A DNA stretch of 64,000 nucleotides from Hemileia vastatrix (taxonomy: Eukaryota; Basidiomycota; Pucciniomycetes; Pucciniales; Zaghouaniaceae), in NCBI GenBank assembly GCA_030280995.1, contig JASXTE010000005.1, positions 27,133,501 through 27,197,500 on the forward strand, in the 5' to 3' direction. A program made the position numbers and the translations under genes. This document shows positions 23,654 through 34,523 of this stretch, one piece after another. The notes under the pieces are model-generated. The model was given only the letters and a program-made list of their open reading frames with translations, was not told the origin of the DNA and searched no databases. The stretch's first letter is position 1. The number at the start of each line of letters is the position of its first letter.

Positions 23654-24756
23654 ATGAACCCTAGTAGCTCTTACTTTCCTCATGGAAACCTGCCCACAAA
23701 CACAAGAACACTTAATAGAATTTTTAATGAGACTTTGCCTCCATTCAATTCTCACTTTTGTAGATCTATACACAATTTTTGTCGTTCACTTTTGGATATG
23801 TCACCAGAATCAAATGGATGGAAACAAAACCCTACTGAAGAGCAATTAGACAGATTTTCATCATTCGACATGAATTCTTGCAACATTGCCTTTGAACTAC
23901 CTCATCCAGAATCAAATTCAGCAGTTTCAGAAAAGTTTCCACCAATTTTCCGTGAATCTTTTATTGAGCACCTTCGCATGTGTGGTTTCCCAGGATCAAC
24001 TTTCGCTTGGAACCTAGATTGGTTTGACAAATGGAACCAGGTCTTGGCAAATATTCTCATTAAACACTGGGACAATGCCTTAAAAACCAATAATTTGATT
24101 GCATATCCAATTGACTCAAATCAAATAGGAGTTCTTCACCGTTGGTTTTTAGGTCATGCTGATAGATTAAGACTTGGGAAGGATTCTCATAGCTCTCAAG
24201 AAATAATCAAAGTGAGAAAGCATAAATATAGAATAAAAAAAAAGTATGAAAATCCCCTTTTTTTCAACCGTTTTTATTTATGACCTTTATTTCAAATAAC
24301 AAAGATTCTTAGAATCCAGTTAACCGAACTAAACTTCTTAAACAACTTCCACATTGTGAAACTTATCACAACCTTTTCACAAACATCAAGTGTTGTTCAG
24401 ACACCAAAATTGATAATGATGGATCTTTAAGATGTATCTTAATGCAATGGAGGTCTGAAGATTTTTCTAAAGTTGCACAATATCTTGACCAACAACACTT
24501 TGATATTCGAGATAATTCAACCTACTCTGGAAGTGTGCTAAAGGACTTGGCCTTGTACAAAAGAATCAGTTTGGTTTCAACATTATCCCCTAACCTTAAT
24601 CCTTCTCATGTCCCCCGGGGTTTGCCGAATGACTGTTATTCTCCCTTATATCTTGCATCTCTAAATCCTCAACAACTCAGACTTTTAAATCCTCAAAATC
24701 CCATAAATTTACCTGCTCTCCTTGAAATTCTTTCTTCCTCTAATGTGAGTGATTGA
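23654..24756 (+). CDS. Conserved-looking protein of unknown function, two exons
   Basis: Exons 23654-24211 and 24313-24756 give 333 residues with no lesion. The exon junction is in phase (EIIK joined to NPVNR). I do not recognise a named domain. The middle has a tryptophan/aromatic-rich segment (GSTFAWNLDWFDKWNQVL). A cysteine pair around NIKCCSDTK and LRCILMQWRSEDFSKV precede the C terminus. The end, HVPRGLPNDCYSPLYLASL, aligns with the end of the protein encoded at 17108-18773, so the two may share a domain. It is transcribed away from tnp2 and its stop codon overlaps the end of the SNF2 gene on the other strand by 17 bases. It could be a cargo or regulatory gene of the same mobile block; that is inference. 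Confidence 0.7.
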
Positions 24757-27168
24757 CAAACTCCCTTAATAATAGGTTTGCATACTCATACTCCTCATTT
24801 CCACTGTTTGGGACACTTAGCCTTGAAAACAAAAACATAATTTTAATGATTACTATTATCATTAAAATTTATAGAAATGAAATTTGGCTTACATTGTTAG
24901 CTCCATTTTTTTCCTTTGAATCTTATACATGCTGAATTCTATACTTCCTTGTACAAAATAATTCAAAACATTTACTTCATTTTGCTGCCCCATTCTATAC
25001 AGCCGATCAACAGCCTGTTGCTCAACTGCTGGATTCCAATTTGGCTCCTATTTCAACATTGAACATATAAAAAATTTAATATTTTTGTTCTTAATATGAA
25101 ATAAAAGACATTGAGCTCACCATTATATATACATTTTGAGCACACCTGAGATCTATACCCACTCCTGCAGCCTGAATTGTTCCAACCAAAACTTGGCAAT
25201 TTTTATTAAAATGGAATTCATGCATATTTTTGTCTCGCTTTGTCCTGCTGAGTTCACCCGTAAGCTGGGTATACCTAATATTGTGGTCATCTAAAGCCAT
25301 TTTTATTCTATTTTGAAATATTAGAAAATTGTTTTTAATAAGCCAACACAATTTTGTAAAACAATTCATTATAGAATCACTTACATCTGCAAAAAGTCTG
25401 CAAAGTTGGAGAATATAACAGCTTTTGGAAAATTTATACCCCTTTCACCAGACAAAAAGTTTTTTAAGTGGTCTATAAGATGACAAATCTTTGCGGAATG
25501 CTGCCAGGTGAAATCAAAAGTTGGAGTTTCATCCAGATTTTTGTAGATTGGATGGTTGCAGAATTTTCTTAAAATCTTCAGCTCTCTTAGAAACTCAGAT
25601 GAGTCCCAAGGGAAGTCAGTGCTTCTGGAGGGCCCATATTGCTCAGTGAATCCTTCTTGAAGCACATCAAGTTTAGACCTCCATGGATCTGCTAATTGAA
25701 CCAATATCCCCCTTTGAATCTTTTTTGGAAGAGACAAAATTGCATCCTTTGTTCTACGTAGGCTTATGACTTTCATTAAGTGATTGATTGATTTAATAGA
25801 ATTAGCCTTTCCTTTTTGCAAACCTGGAAAAAGGAAATTCTTCCATAACCAGTCTTCTTTCCACTTTTCGATTCTAAGAAAAAATATGAGACTTTGAAGG
25901 TCAGTGGGCCTGTTCTGAAGTGGAGTTCCAGTCAAGCATAGTCGGTGTTGGGATTCCAAGTCAAATATTGTTTGAGCCCTCTGCGAGTAAGGATTTTTAA
26001 TGTAACTAAAAGAATATTTATAAAAATTGATTATAAAAATTAAGTTTTAAGTTTTAGATATAGAAATGAGCACTAACTGAGCTTCATATAAAACAACTCT
26101 ATACCAAAAGAGCATTTGAGTCACCGGTATCTTTTTTTGGCTTTGATTTTTTGACATCGTTGGGCTAGCTGTTTCATAGGTCGTTAAAACAATAGCAGTG
26201 TCCTGTAGCTCATTTACATTAGTATTTTGACAATCCTTCCCATAAAGAACCTTGAAAGGAAGTGCATTATCTTCAAAGTGCACACTTATTTCATTGATCC
26301 AATTTGATAGTGTTGCCAGGGGGCATATAATCATTGTGGCTGAACTCCGATTAATACCTTCTTGATTTTCTGATACCTGGAATTTTCTTGCTTCACCTTG
26401 AGTTGCACTTATAAGAGAAAGATTTGAAAGTGTCTTTCCCAAACCCATATCATCAGCAAGTATTGACCCGTTTCCTTCAGGCGTTAATTGATTGTTAGGA
26501 AACTGATCTTTATAGTCATCAAATCCAGTTCTAAGACAATGGTTGTCCTGGTGCCTCCACATGATATCCAACTTTTCCTTTAATATTCGTTCATTGTCAA
26601 TCATAAAATTTATTGCTTGAAGTTGATGTGTTTTGAGAACTGTTTTGATTCCTCAGATAAGTTGATCAGCTTTCCAATCTTGAGTACTCTGAGATATTTG
26701 GAAAGAGCCTTCAAAAATTACATGCGGGATATTAAAAAAGATAGTGGAGTCGTAGTTCAGGATTGGACATAAATCGATTTGAGCAGAAGAAAATGCTTCT
26801 TTAGCAAGACTTATTAGTGTACTTGAAGAAAAGAGGCATCCCCAAAGTTGATACTGATTACCAAAAACTGGAACCAAGTAAGCATGAAAATAGAAAGGCT
26901 TCATAGGATTCAAGGCACTTCTTTGGTTTAAATGGTGAGATCCAGAGCCAATGTCACCCAACAGTGGTCCAATGTGCTGACTCTGCACTTGAGAAAGATT
27001 ACCGACAAGGGTTGGTTTTCTTTCTTCAAATAGTCCAAAAATATGAACATTTGAATGGCCTCGCTGTAAAATTGTGGGGGTCGGTGAGTTTTGAAATCTT
27101 GAAATTACATTCATATAAATTTGATCGATTGTTATTGAGAACTGTCCAACACATCTGAGACTTGACAT
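24740..27168 (-). pseudogene. SNF2-family helicase (Rad5/HLTF-like), one in-frame stop and altered motif II
   Basis: SNF2 ATPases move along double-stranded DNA and remodel nucleosomes. From 27168 the N-terminal ~170 residues are family-specific. The core follows: LKTHQLQAINFM (Q motif), DDMGLGKTL (Walker A), IICPLATLSNW (Ia), LTTYETASP, VVLYEAH across an intron (motif II), LCLTGTPLQN (III), KAVIFSNF (IV), VLVGTIQAAGVGIDL (V) and AVDRLYRMGQ (VI). At least four introns lie in the C-terminal half; the last exon ends at the TAG 24740-24742. An in-frame TGA (26653-26655, one C-to-T change from CGA) separates the N-terminal part from the helicase. Motif II has Tyr where the magnesium-coordinating Asp of DEAH is expected, so ATP hydrolysis should be lost if this copy were expressed. 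It overlaps the gene at 23654-24756 tail to tail. Confidence 0.85.
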
Positions 27169-28000
27169 ATTAAGTAAGAATAGTATCTGAAGATAGTGGT
27201 TGTTAAAAGATGAATTGAAGCAAAAAATGAATAATCAGTTTTGAATAAAACGACAAAATAACTTTTTAGCATATGCTATGCTAAGCTCATAATTCTTTCA
27301 CATGTATTATTATTATCTTTTTAATAAATATTGGAAGTAAATAAATGATAACTGAAATGAATAATATGGCTTAAAAATAAATCTTGAGCCTATAGAGTAA
27401 ATTTTGGTTTGTGGAGGAAGAAAAATTTTCTCAATAAAAATGTGCTTTATTGTTACATTATAATCACAAAATAGAATAATTTCACTCTTATTACACTTAT
27501 TTATGTTTCTGTCTAATAGTAAAATGCTTTAGATGTCAGTTCAAAATCCAAATTGAAACTACTACCTAGAACGATGTCTTGATACTAACATACTTTTTGT
27601 AATTCTTTGGACAGACACTTATGGTGATCTCAATAATATTAAAATTGATTTGAATTGTATGTTTTATCAAATATCTATGTAGTCTAGTGTAATAATTGAG
27701 ATACTACAGTTTAACCTTCTGTTACCAACTTGGCAAGAAAATATATGTATATATTCTTAGAACGAATATCAAATTTTGCTTTCCACAAGATGGGAAAGTG
27801 AATATTATGATATGTTAAGTGATATGTTCAAGCTTTGCTCAATCTGTGCTCAGCTCAAAATCAAAGTAATCACCAAGCTCCAAGAAACCTGTGATTGAGT
27901 TTGGTTGAACCTAGGTCTAACTGATTACCAAATCTTTGTCCAATTAATTTAAATCTGGTTTCACAATGAACTCCCAACAGCCTTCCAACAGCTTTCCAAC
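27169..28000. other. Intergenic, AT-rich
   Basis: No gene seen. The right part (from about 27800) may belong to the inverted-repeat element whose end is at 28063. Confidence 0.4.
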
Positions 28001-28023
28001 CACTTCCCAACCTTTTTAAATGA

Positions 28024-28063
28024 GGGGTATTGCTAGCAATACCCCCCCAAATTTTCTGTGGTG
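28024..28063. repeat. End of an inverted-repeat element with TGCTAGCA hairpin
   Basis: A 22-bp perfect palindrome (28024-28045) contains GGTATTGCTAGCAATACC. It is followed by C-rich sequence and ends TTTTCTGTGGTG. Read inverted this is CACCACAG..GGGG..hairpin, the same layout as the MITEs at 53684 and 61471 but a different family. The other end was not located. Confidence 0.6.
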
Positions 28064-29030
28064 AATGTAATTTCAAACAAAAAGATATATTAAATAATAT
28101 AAACTAATATAAACTAATGTTAAGAAAAGAATGTTTAAGACTCTAAATGACTCAGAGATTACTTGCACTATCAGCTAACTCATCAGTACAACAATGAGAT
28201 GGTCAGTTAACCTAGAGCCAAATAAAAACAATTAACTTCAATAAGATCAAACTGATTAACTTATTGTCAAAAAATAATGGAAAATCACAATTTTAGTAGT
28301 ATTAATCACTTCCAAGTTCAAAAAATTAATTATCCAGTAGCTATGTATACAGAAAAAATGTCATTAAAAAAATAGGTAAGCTAATCTAGAAAGTATCATG
28401 GTCCAAAAATAAAAAAAATTGAAAATAAGTAACTTGATTTCTAAATTATAAACTAGTGAAATGAAATCAATATTATAATTTTTTACTTATATTTTATTTT
28501 TTTCCTTCTCTTTTTTCATTTTCATTTTCCTTGTCTTTTTATTTTCATTTATTTATTTATTTTTGGAATCAGAAATTTTTTTTCTTATATTATTTATTTT
28601 GATTTCTTATATCTTATTTATGAGATTTATAAAATTTATTACTCAATTGAAATCCCTTTCTCATAAAAAGATAGAGGGCTAATTACTTTGGTGCTAATTT
28701 TACTCACATATTTCTAAAGTGGAATGGGCTATTAACTGAGATATTTTGGTGCCTTTCTCATAAAAAAGCAAAAAATAAACTAGCCTAACACCAAAAAATA
28801 ACAAAATAAAATTTAAATACATTAAAAATTATTTAAAGTAAAAATATATAATGATCAATTGTACCAAATTTTAATCAAAAAAATTTTTTAATAGAAATCG
28901 TGAACAAATGAAATCATTAATTATTGTGAATTTTGCCAAAAATTGATAAAAATGTAGTGGAATGAAAAAAATACTTAATTTAATTATCCTTTTTGATCTT
29001 AATTTGCATCTAAAGAAATGTATTTTTTGC
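28064..29030. other. Intergenic, AT-rich
   Basis: Low-complexity A/T-rich DNA to the left of the outer LTR element. Nothing coding was seen. Confidence 0.5.
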
Positions 29031-29959
29031 TGTTGTGATCCCAACCTGGGTAGGCCTTTGGAGTGCACATTTGGGTGTATTTGGTATGTAGGGTGTTATT
29101 GGGGTTATGGTGTTATTAGTGGATTTTCTTCATCTTTAGGTGATAGTTAGTAGCGTTTATGGAGGCTTAAGCTAGGTTCACTTATTATGTCTCAGCTTAA
29201 TGTCCTTTCTTTTCTCTTCATTTTGGTATCCCTTACGGGTGGTTACCTTGTTTTATAGGGTAGTTATGGTGTTGTTATTGGTATTTATCGGATGTTTATT
29301 GCTTAGTGGTGCTTATGTAGGCTTAAGCTAGGGTCACTTATTATGTCTCAGCTTATTGTCCTTCATTTTCTTTTCATTTTGGTATGTCTTATGTGTGTTT
29401 ATATTGTTTATTAGTGAAGGTATGGGTTTTTATTGGTTGTATGGGTGTTTTAGGGCCTAGAAGCAGCCCTCCCGCCCCCAAGCGGCCCGTCCGCCCCTAA
29501 GTGGCACCTCCAACGTTGGGCAGCCCGCCCACCTCTGTTTTAGAAGGTTGGGGAGCGCTTCTGGAGGGTTTTTTATTCAATTTGGCTGGATTTTGGGTGG
29601 GGAATTGGTCAGGGTGGTCTGTGCACTGGCTGTATGATGCGTGTGTGGGAAGATTTTTAGGGGAATCATCTTATCTCTTTACTCATTGCCTCTCTGCTCC
29701 TCACTTTCTCATTGGCTTGTTTTTTGTTGGAATTTATTACTGTTCATTTCAACTCTTTCTGGTAGTCTGTCTGGGACTATTATCTTCACTTTTAAAGGGG
29801 TAAAGAGTGTTTAATTAGAGGGTCTAGCAAACAGATCTCCAATTTGCTGAAACAGGTAAATCTCAATTGTTTTTTCTAAAGGAACAGGGGTTATTCTCTC
29901 TGGTTTTACTCCAACTCCCTTGGTCAAGGCCTATAGCTAGTACTATTGGATTGTCTACA
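29031..29959 (+). repeat. 5' LTR of the outer element
   Basis: It starts TGTTGTGATCCC and ends GGATTGTCTACA. A GC-rich patch at about 29464-29537 (CCCGCCCCCAAGCGGCCCG) stands out in AT-rich DNA. Sequence after the LTR (TGGCCCCCAACTTGG from about 29964) could be the primer-binding site; the tRNA is not identified. Confidence 0.85.
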
Positions 29960-30198
29960 TTTCTGGCCCCCAACTTGGAGTTACGAATCTTTTGGCTTTT
30001 TGGAATCTCTGTTGATCTAGGCTTCTCTCTTTTGTGGATCTCCTCTGGTGGATTTTGGATTTGGTGCTATATCTCTTTGTGGTTGGTCTAGGGGTCTTCT
30101 TTTCTGTTGGTTTTGGTCCCTCCTAGGTCTCTAAGGCTATTGGGGGGACATTGACTATCTTTGGTAGAGATTGGAGGCTGTAACTTGGATTTGCTAGG

Positions 30199-31581
30199 AT
30201 GGTTAGGATTCAGTCTTGGGATGGTTCAAGGTTTTTGGGGGATGATGCAAAGGGGTTTTTGGCTAGGTTTGAGGTTTCTGCTGAGATTGATGGGGCCTCA
30301 CTGTTGGACATGGTTAGGCAAGTAATCTATTTCATTGGTAATAGGGAGGTGGAGAAAGAAGTTTCTGGCATAGCAGGATATAGGAGTCAGGACTGGGGAA
30401 AGTTGAAGATTGAAATGTTTAAAAGGTGGCCTACTACTTTCTCAATGGTGGATCTTCATGGGATTGCTAGGAAGTGGGAGTTGAAAGGTGGTGTAACTTC
30501 TATTTCTCAGTATGGGGAATTTATGGAGGAGTTTGGGGAGGCTCTGGATTATCTGGTATATAATGATATATTACCACATGAAGATGAGGCCAAGTATGTA
30601 TTATAGAGTGCCATGGGTAGGAATGTAAAGGTGGAGGTTATGGAGATTCTTTTCAAGGCTGACTTGATGAAGACTCTTCCAAATGGGGAAAATAGGACTC
30701 CTGGTATGGCTATTCTGAAGGAGGTTATTTTGGGATATTTGGATGGTATTATGGATAGGGATGTGGAATTTGGAGAGGAAATCCTGTTGGGTGGAGAGGT
30801 TCAGGAGACTGTGGTGGAAAATTCAGTTTCTGGAAAGGTGTTGGAGCCATCAATTTTGGAAGATGGGTACTCTTATGATGTTTGTGAAACTAATTTTTCT
30901 TTTCCAAAGGATTCCATAGGATCTCAGGAATGTGCTTCACTGGAAGCTTTGGAAATGTACACACTGGAGGATCTGTGTATTTCCTCAAGTTTGGGTGAAT
31001 TATGTGGGAAGGAGGACTTGTCTGGTCATGAAGAAGGATTTTGGGATATTGAGAAGGAATCTGTGGTGGATGAATGGTTGTTGAGGGATGATTATTATTC
31101 TTTCTCAATTTCAGATAATGGCTTATTGGAGGAAGATGAATCAGTTGAATTTTTGGATGGACAGAAAGATTCTGTCTTGGATCTTTTTCTCATAGAGGAA
31201 GATTATTTTCAGGTGATTCCCTCAAGATCAGAAGGTCTCTGCTTGGAGGAGGATTTTTATTTTGATGTTATAGATGTTATTCTGGAGGGTTTTGCAGATT
31301 CTAAGCAAGATTCCTATAGGAAAGAGGAAAATTGTGATGTTTTGGATGTCACTGGTATGGAGGTTGATTTTAAAGATGTGGTGGAGGTTCCAGATGTTTC
31401 ACAGGGTGGAGAATTTATGGATTCTGGTAATGTGAACTATGGTAGACTCAGTGTATGGAGGAGGATGGAAGATTTGTTTGGAGGTCTGATGTTGGGATAT
31501 CAGAATTGGAAGAGGAGCTTAGGGGGTTCAGGCCCTAGGGGTAAACTTAGTGGTTTCAACCTTGGGATTTCAAGAATCTAA
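30199..31581 (+). pseudogene. gag: Gag-like protein of the outer element, one in-frame TAG
   Basis: The first part (30199-30606) has the helical pattern of Gypsy-type gag/capsid: WDGSRFLGDDAKGFLARFE, a hydrophobic helix (MVRQVIYFIG), then YRSQDWGKLKIEMFKRWP. A TAG at 30604-30606, one C-to-T change from CAG, interrupts it. The frame then stays open to 31581 with a very acidic, Asp/Glu-rich C-terminal half (for example EEDFYFDVIDVILEGF). There is no zinc knuckle. Gag would package the element's RNA in a virus-like particle. The TAG could be decay or a readthrough codon; decay is the simpler reading. Confidence 0.65.
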
Positions 31582-31715
31582 TTCCTCTGAAATGAGGATA
31601 AACTACTTAATTTGTTTTGGTTTTGCTTAATTTGGCCTCTATGTATTTGGTCAGGATTTTTTTTGTTTTGTCCAATTCTTATCAGTCTCTCTGGTTCAAG
31701 TCTCTATATAAAAAA

Positions 31716-31768
31716 GGGAGGCCGGGCCGCTTCAGGCGGCACCTCCGACGTTGGGCGGCCTGCCCGTA
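31716..31768. repeat. GC-rich island related to the LTR GC patch
   Basis: It contains GGCGGCACCTCCGACGTTGG followed by GCGGCC. The LTR copies at 29464-29537 and 49474-49535 have TpG or CpA at several of the CpG positions seen here. A poly-A run follows. Confidence 0.7.
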
Positions 31769-32009
31769 ATTAAAAAAAAAAAAAATCTTAGTATAATGAA
31801 GATGGAAGAAATAAAAAATTAAAGTGAAGATGGGTATTTTATTTAAAAGAAAATGAAGATAAAAATGAAGATTATTGGTTTTATTTCACCTCCAGCATGA
31901 GGTTAAACTGCACAATTTTAATTCTAAATTGGATTTTTTTGGCTTTCAAGAATTTTAATGGTTTTTTAATGGTTTTGGTTTTTTATGGGAGAAGATTTGT
32001 GTTGGAAAA

Positions 32010-32295
32010 TCCTTTTTGTTAGAAGGTACCCAGGGGTGGGGCTTCTAGATCTTATTTTGGCAAGTGTGGGGGTGACTGATGGGCTGGCTGCTCTATCAAC
32101 AGTTACCCCAGATTGTCAGTTTCCAACCCCTTCTCTTAATTTTGTTGAATTCTAATATTGGTTTTTTTCTTTAACAGGTTTTTATTCCACCATGACTTTA
32201 AACTGGAAATTCTTATGGTATTCAAGTGCTGGACCCCTCATGTTTATTGGTTTTGTTTAATTTTGTTGGATGTTGCGTTTTTGTTAGAAGGTAGC
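32010..32295 (+). repeat. ~270-bp internal repeat unit of the outer element, first copy
   Basis: It contains AAGTGTGGGGGTGACTGATG, ACAGTTACCCCAGATTGTC and ACTTTAAACTGGAAATTCTT. It ends TTGTTAGAAGGTA, where the next element entered. Further units follow at 47019. Confidence 0.75.
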
Positions 32296-33474
32296 TGTCA
32301 GCCTAGATATCACTAGGAGTGAGTATTTCTTATGCTTAAAATAAGATAACCTTAACTACATTAAGCTTATATCTTAAAAATAAGGTTAAAACAATTATAT
32401 ATATGATTATAATACATATATATATAATTATTACACTATTATATAACTTATAGTAGTTTAAATAGCTTATCTATAGCCTAATAATACTTATTAAGGTGTC
32501 AATGGAGGCATAATATACTTATCTTAAGTGATATTAAGTAATTATTGACATACATAAGCTTAAATGTATACATAAAGCTCATCTTCAGTGAAATATGCAG
32601 TATATTATGTATATTTAGGTCTATAAGTGGGTTTTAGCCTCTTAATAGCCTATAAACTTTGTTTTTCTGCTTATTTTAGGTCATATGGACGAAATAAGTG
32701 GATTCACAATGCCTACAGAAGCATAGACATCTATATCAGGGGCATACACTCAGTTTAGACAACTTAATCTGCTTCCTTAGATGGATATTCATGGATTTAT
32801 GGGTTGGGAGGTCATTACTGGGTTAATGTGGATGCTTGGGGATGTTATTGGGGGCTTGGACACTTCATTTTTTTCCTATATATTCTTTGGGTTTCATTAA
32901 ATCTCTTTTGGATTGCTTATTTTACCTGTTTCTTTATGGTATCTGCTTTCATCTGGATTTTCTATTTATGGTATGGGTCTGTGTTATCTTTAAATGTGAT
33001 GGAGGGTCCTTGCTGGAGGTCTGGGTGTTGAATCTGCTTGAAGTGGAAGCCATGGGGAGGTTATGTGCCCTCACAGTGCTGTAATTTCCGGGGATAGCTG
33101 TGACATCATCTGGATTGAAGGTCTGTGCACTCCAGGGGATTCGGGTATAAGTAAGGAGAGATTTTAACGGTTATTTATCATAAATTACTTACTAAATTTA
33201 AATCAAACACTTCAATACAATTATTAACATTTAGAACTATATTATAAAGCCTTTTATAAGTTGATATTATCATTATATAAGCTATAACTATATTATATTT
33301 ATCTATATTCCACCACTAGCACACATTTAAATCCAAGTATTGTGAGTTTTATTTGAGTATAAATATTTTATTATTCTCCCCCTGAGGTTTAGTCACTAAA
33401 TAATTTATCAATAAGTAGTAGGACCATAAATTAACACTATTATATCATACTTATATACTGGACTATACTGACAA
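32296..33474 (+). repeat. 5' LTR of the deleted Gypsy element
   Basis: It starts TGTCAGCCTAGATATC and ends ACTATACTGACA. Open frames within it (for example 32804-33031) are chance frames also found in the other LTR copy. Confidence 0.9.
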
Positions 33475-33983
33475 TTGGGGGTCTTTCCTTGATTATTGTT
33501 GATTTTTTAGTATAAGCCTTAGGACATGATTTTTACTTAGTATAGCTCAAAAACAACCAAATATTTGGGTCTTCTGCATATTAGTGGGTCATCATAACTC
33601 AGTGATTGCGAAAAAGAACACTTAAAATAATTTTACTAATTTTTTATCATAAAAATTAGGTATTTACAGTAGTAACTATACCCAATATAAACCCAATTTC
33701 ACTTGGTATTTGGACACCAATATAACACCCAATTAAATTGGTATTTGGTTAAATCTTGGAAATCTAATAATTAACCCTTATAAAGGTCTAGTTAAACTTA
33801 TAATTATATTTTTAACAGATTTTTTCAAATTTTTCTAATATTTTATTTAAAAAAATAAAGATATAAATTCAGGGTAAGCTCCATTGCTTTTTTATTAGTA
33901 ATAACATTGCTAATAATTTTTGTCTACTAATTCCATAGAGTTTTTCCTTTCTGTAGATGTGATATATTGTCATTATTAACAAT

Positions 33984-34506
33984 ATGAGTGCTCCTCAGGA
34001 CAGTGTAAGTGAAAAGCCTGCTTATAATACCAGGTCTAAAGCTAACAAAAACTATCCAGGACATAACCATGGAGGGTCAACAATACCCCCAGGCAGAGAA
34101 CATGAGCATAGAGGAAAAAGACACCCTTTTAAAAAAGATAACCATATAAAAGACGTCTCCTCCTCTTCAGGATCAACTATCCCACTTGGCCAAACAGTTT
34201 CTGAAGTTGGAAGAATCCAAGTCACTCATGTTCAAAGAGGTAGAGCAATTACAGAACAATTGCAAGGTGGGGTTTCAACAAATGAATCAGGCACTAGCAG
34301 AGCTAAGGGGAGGCCAGCCAAGTCAAGCAAGTCAGAAACCCCATATCACAGGCAGGTCAACTCACTCCCAGGAGAATGTCCTGGTAGAAAAATGGAAGTG
34401 GGACTGGTTCCATCAACAATGGACCAGCCACAGCTGCAACAGGGATCCACCACCTCACCAGACTTCCTCAGTTCACCCCTACAAAGGAAATAAGCACCAA
34501 AAATAA
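33984..34506 (+). pseudogene. gag: N-terminal gag region, frame-shifted
   Basis: Two overlapping frames are both needed. The first begins MSAPQDSVSEKPAYNTRSKA; the second carries a coiled coil (KQFLKLEESKSLMFKEVEQL) and the motif VEKWKWDWFHQQW. The same order, including KWQWDYLSQ, occurs in the related element at 39119-39800, so this is a shared leading domain of these gag proteins rather than two genes. The function of the domain is unknown. It is basic and serine-rich before the coiled coil. Confidence 0.6.
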
Positions 34507-34523
34507 GGACTGGCATCTATCCC

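Noticed and set aside
30890..31108. Minus-strand open frame within the gag region
   Set aside because: Shadow of the acidic gag frame on the plus strand.
3235..31581. RIP (repeat-induced point mutation) as the cause of the C-to-T stops
   Set aside because: Repeat copies remain highly similar with few changes, and the changes seen fit CpG decay. Classical RIP would leave dense mutation over whole repeats.
32804..33084. Open frames in the 5' LTR of the deleted element, also at 46235-46608
   Set aside because: They are LTR sequence shared by both copies; the two copies differ in frame extent and show no known domain.
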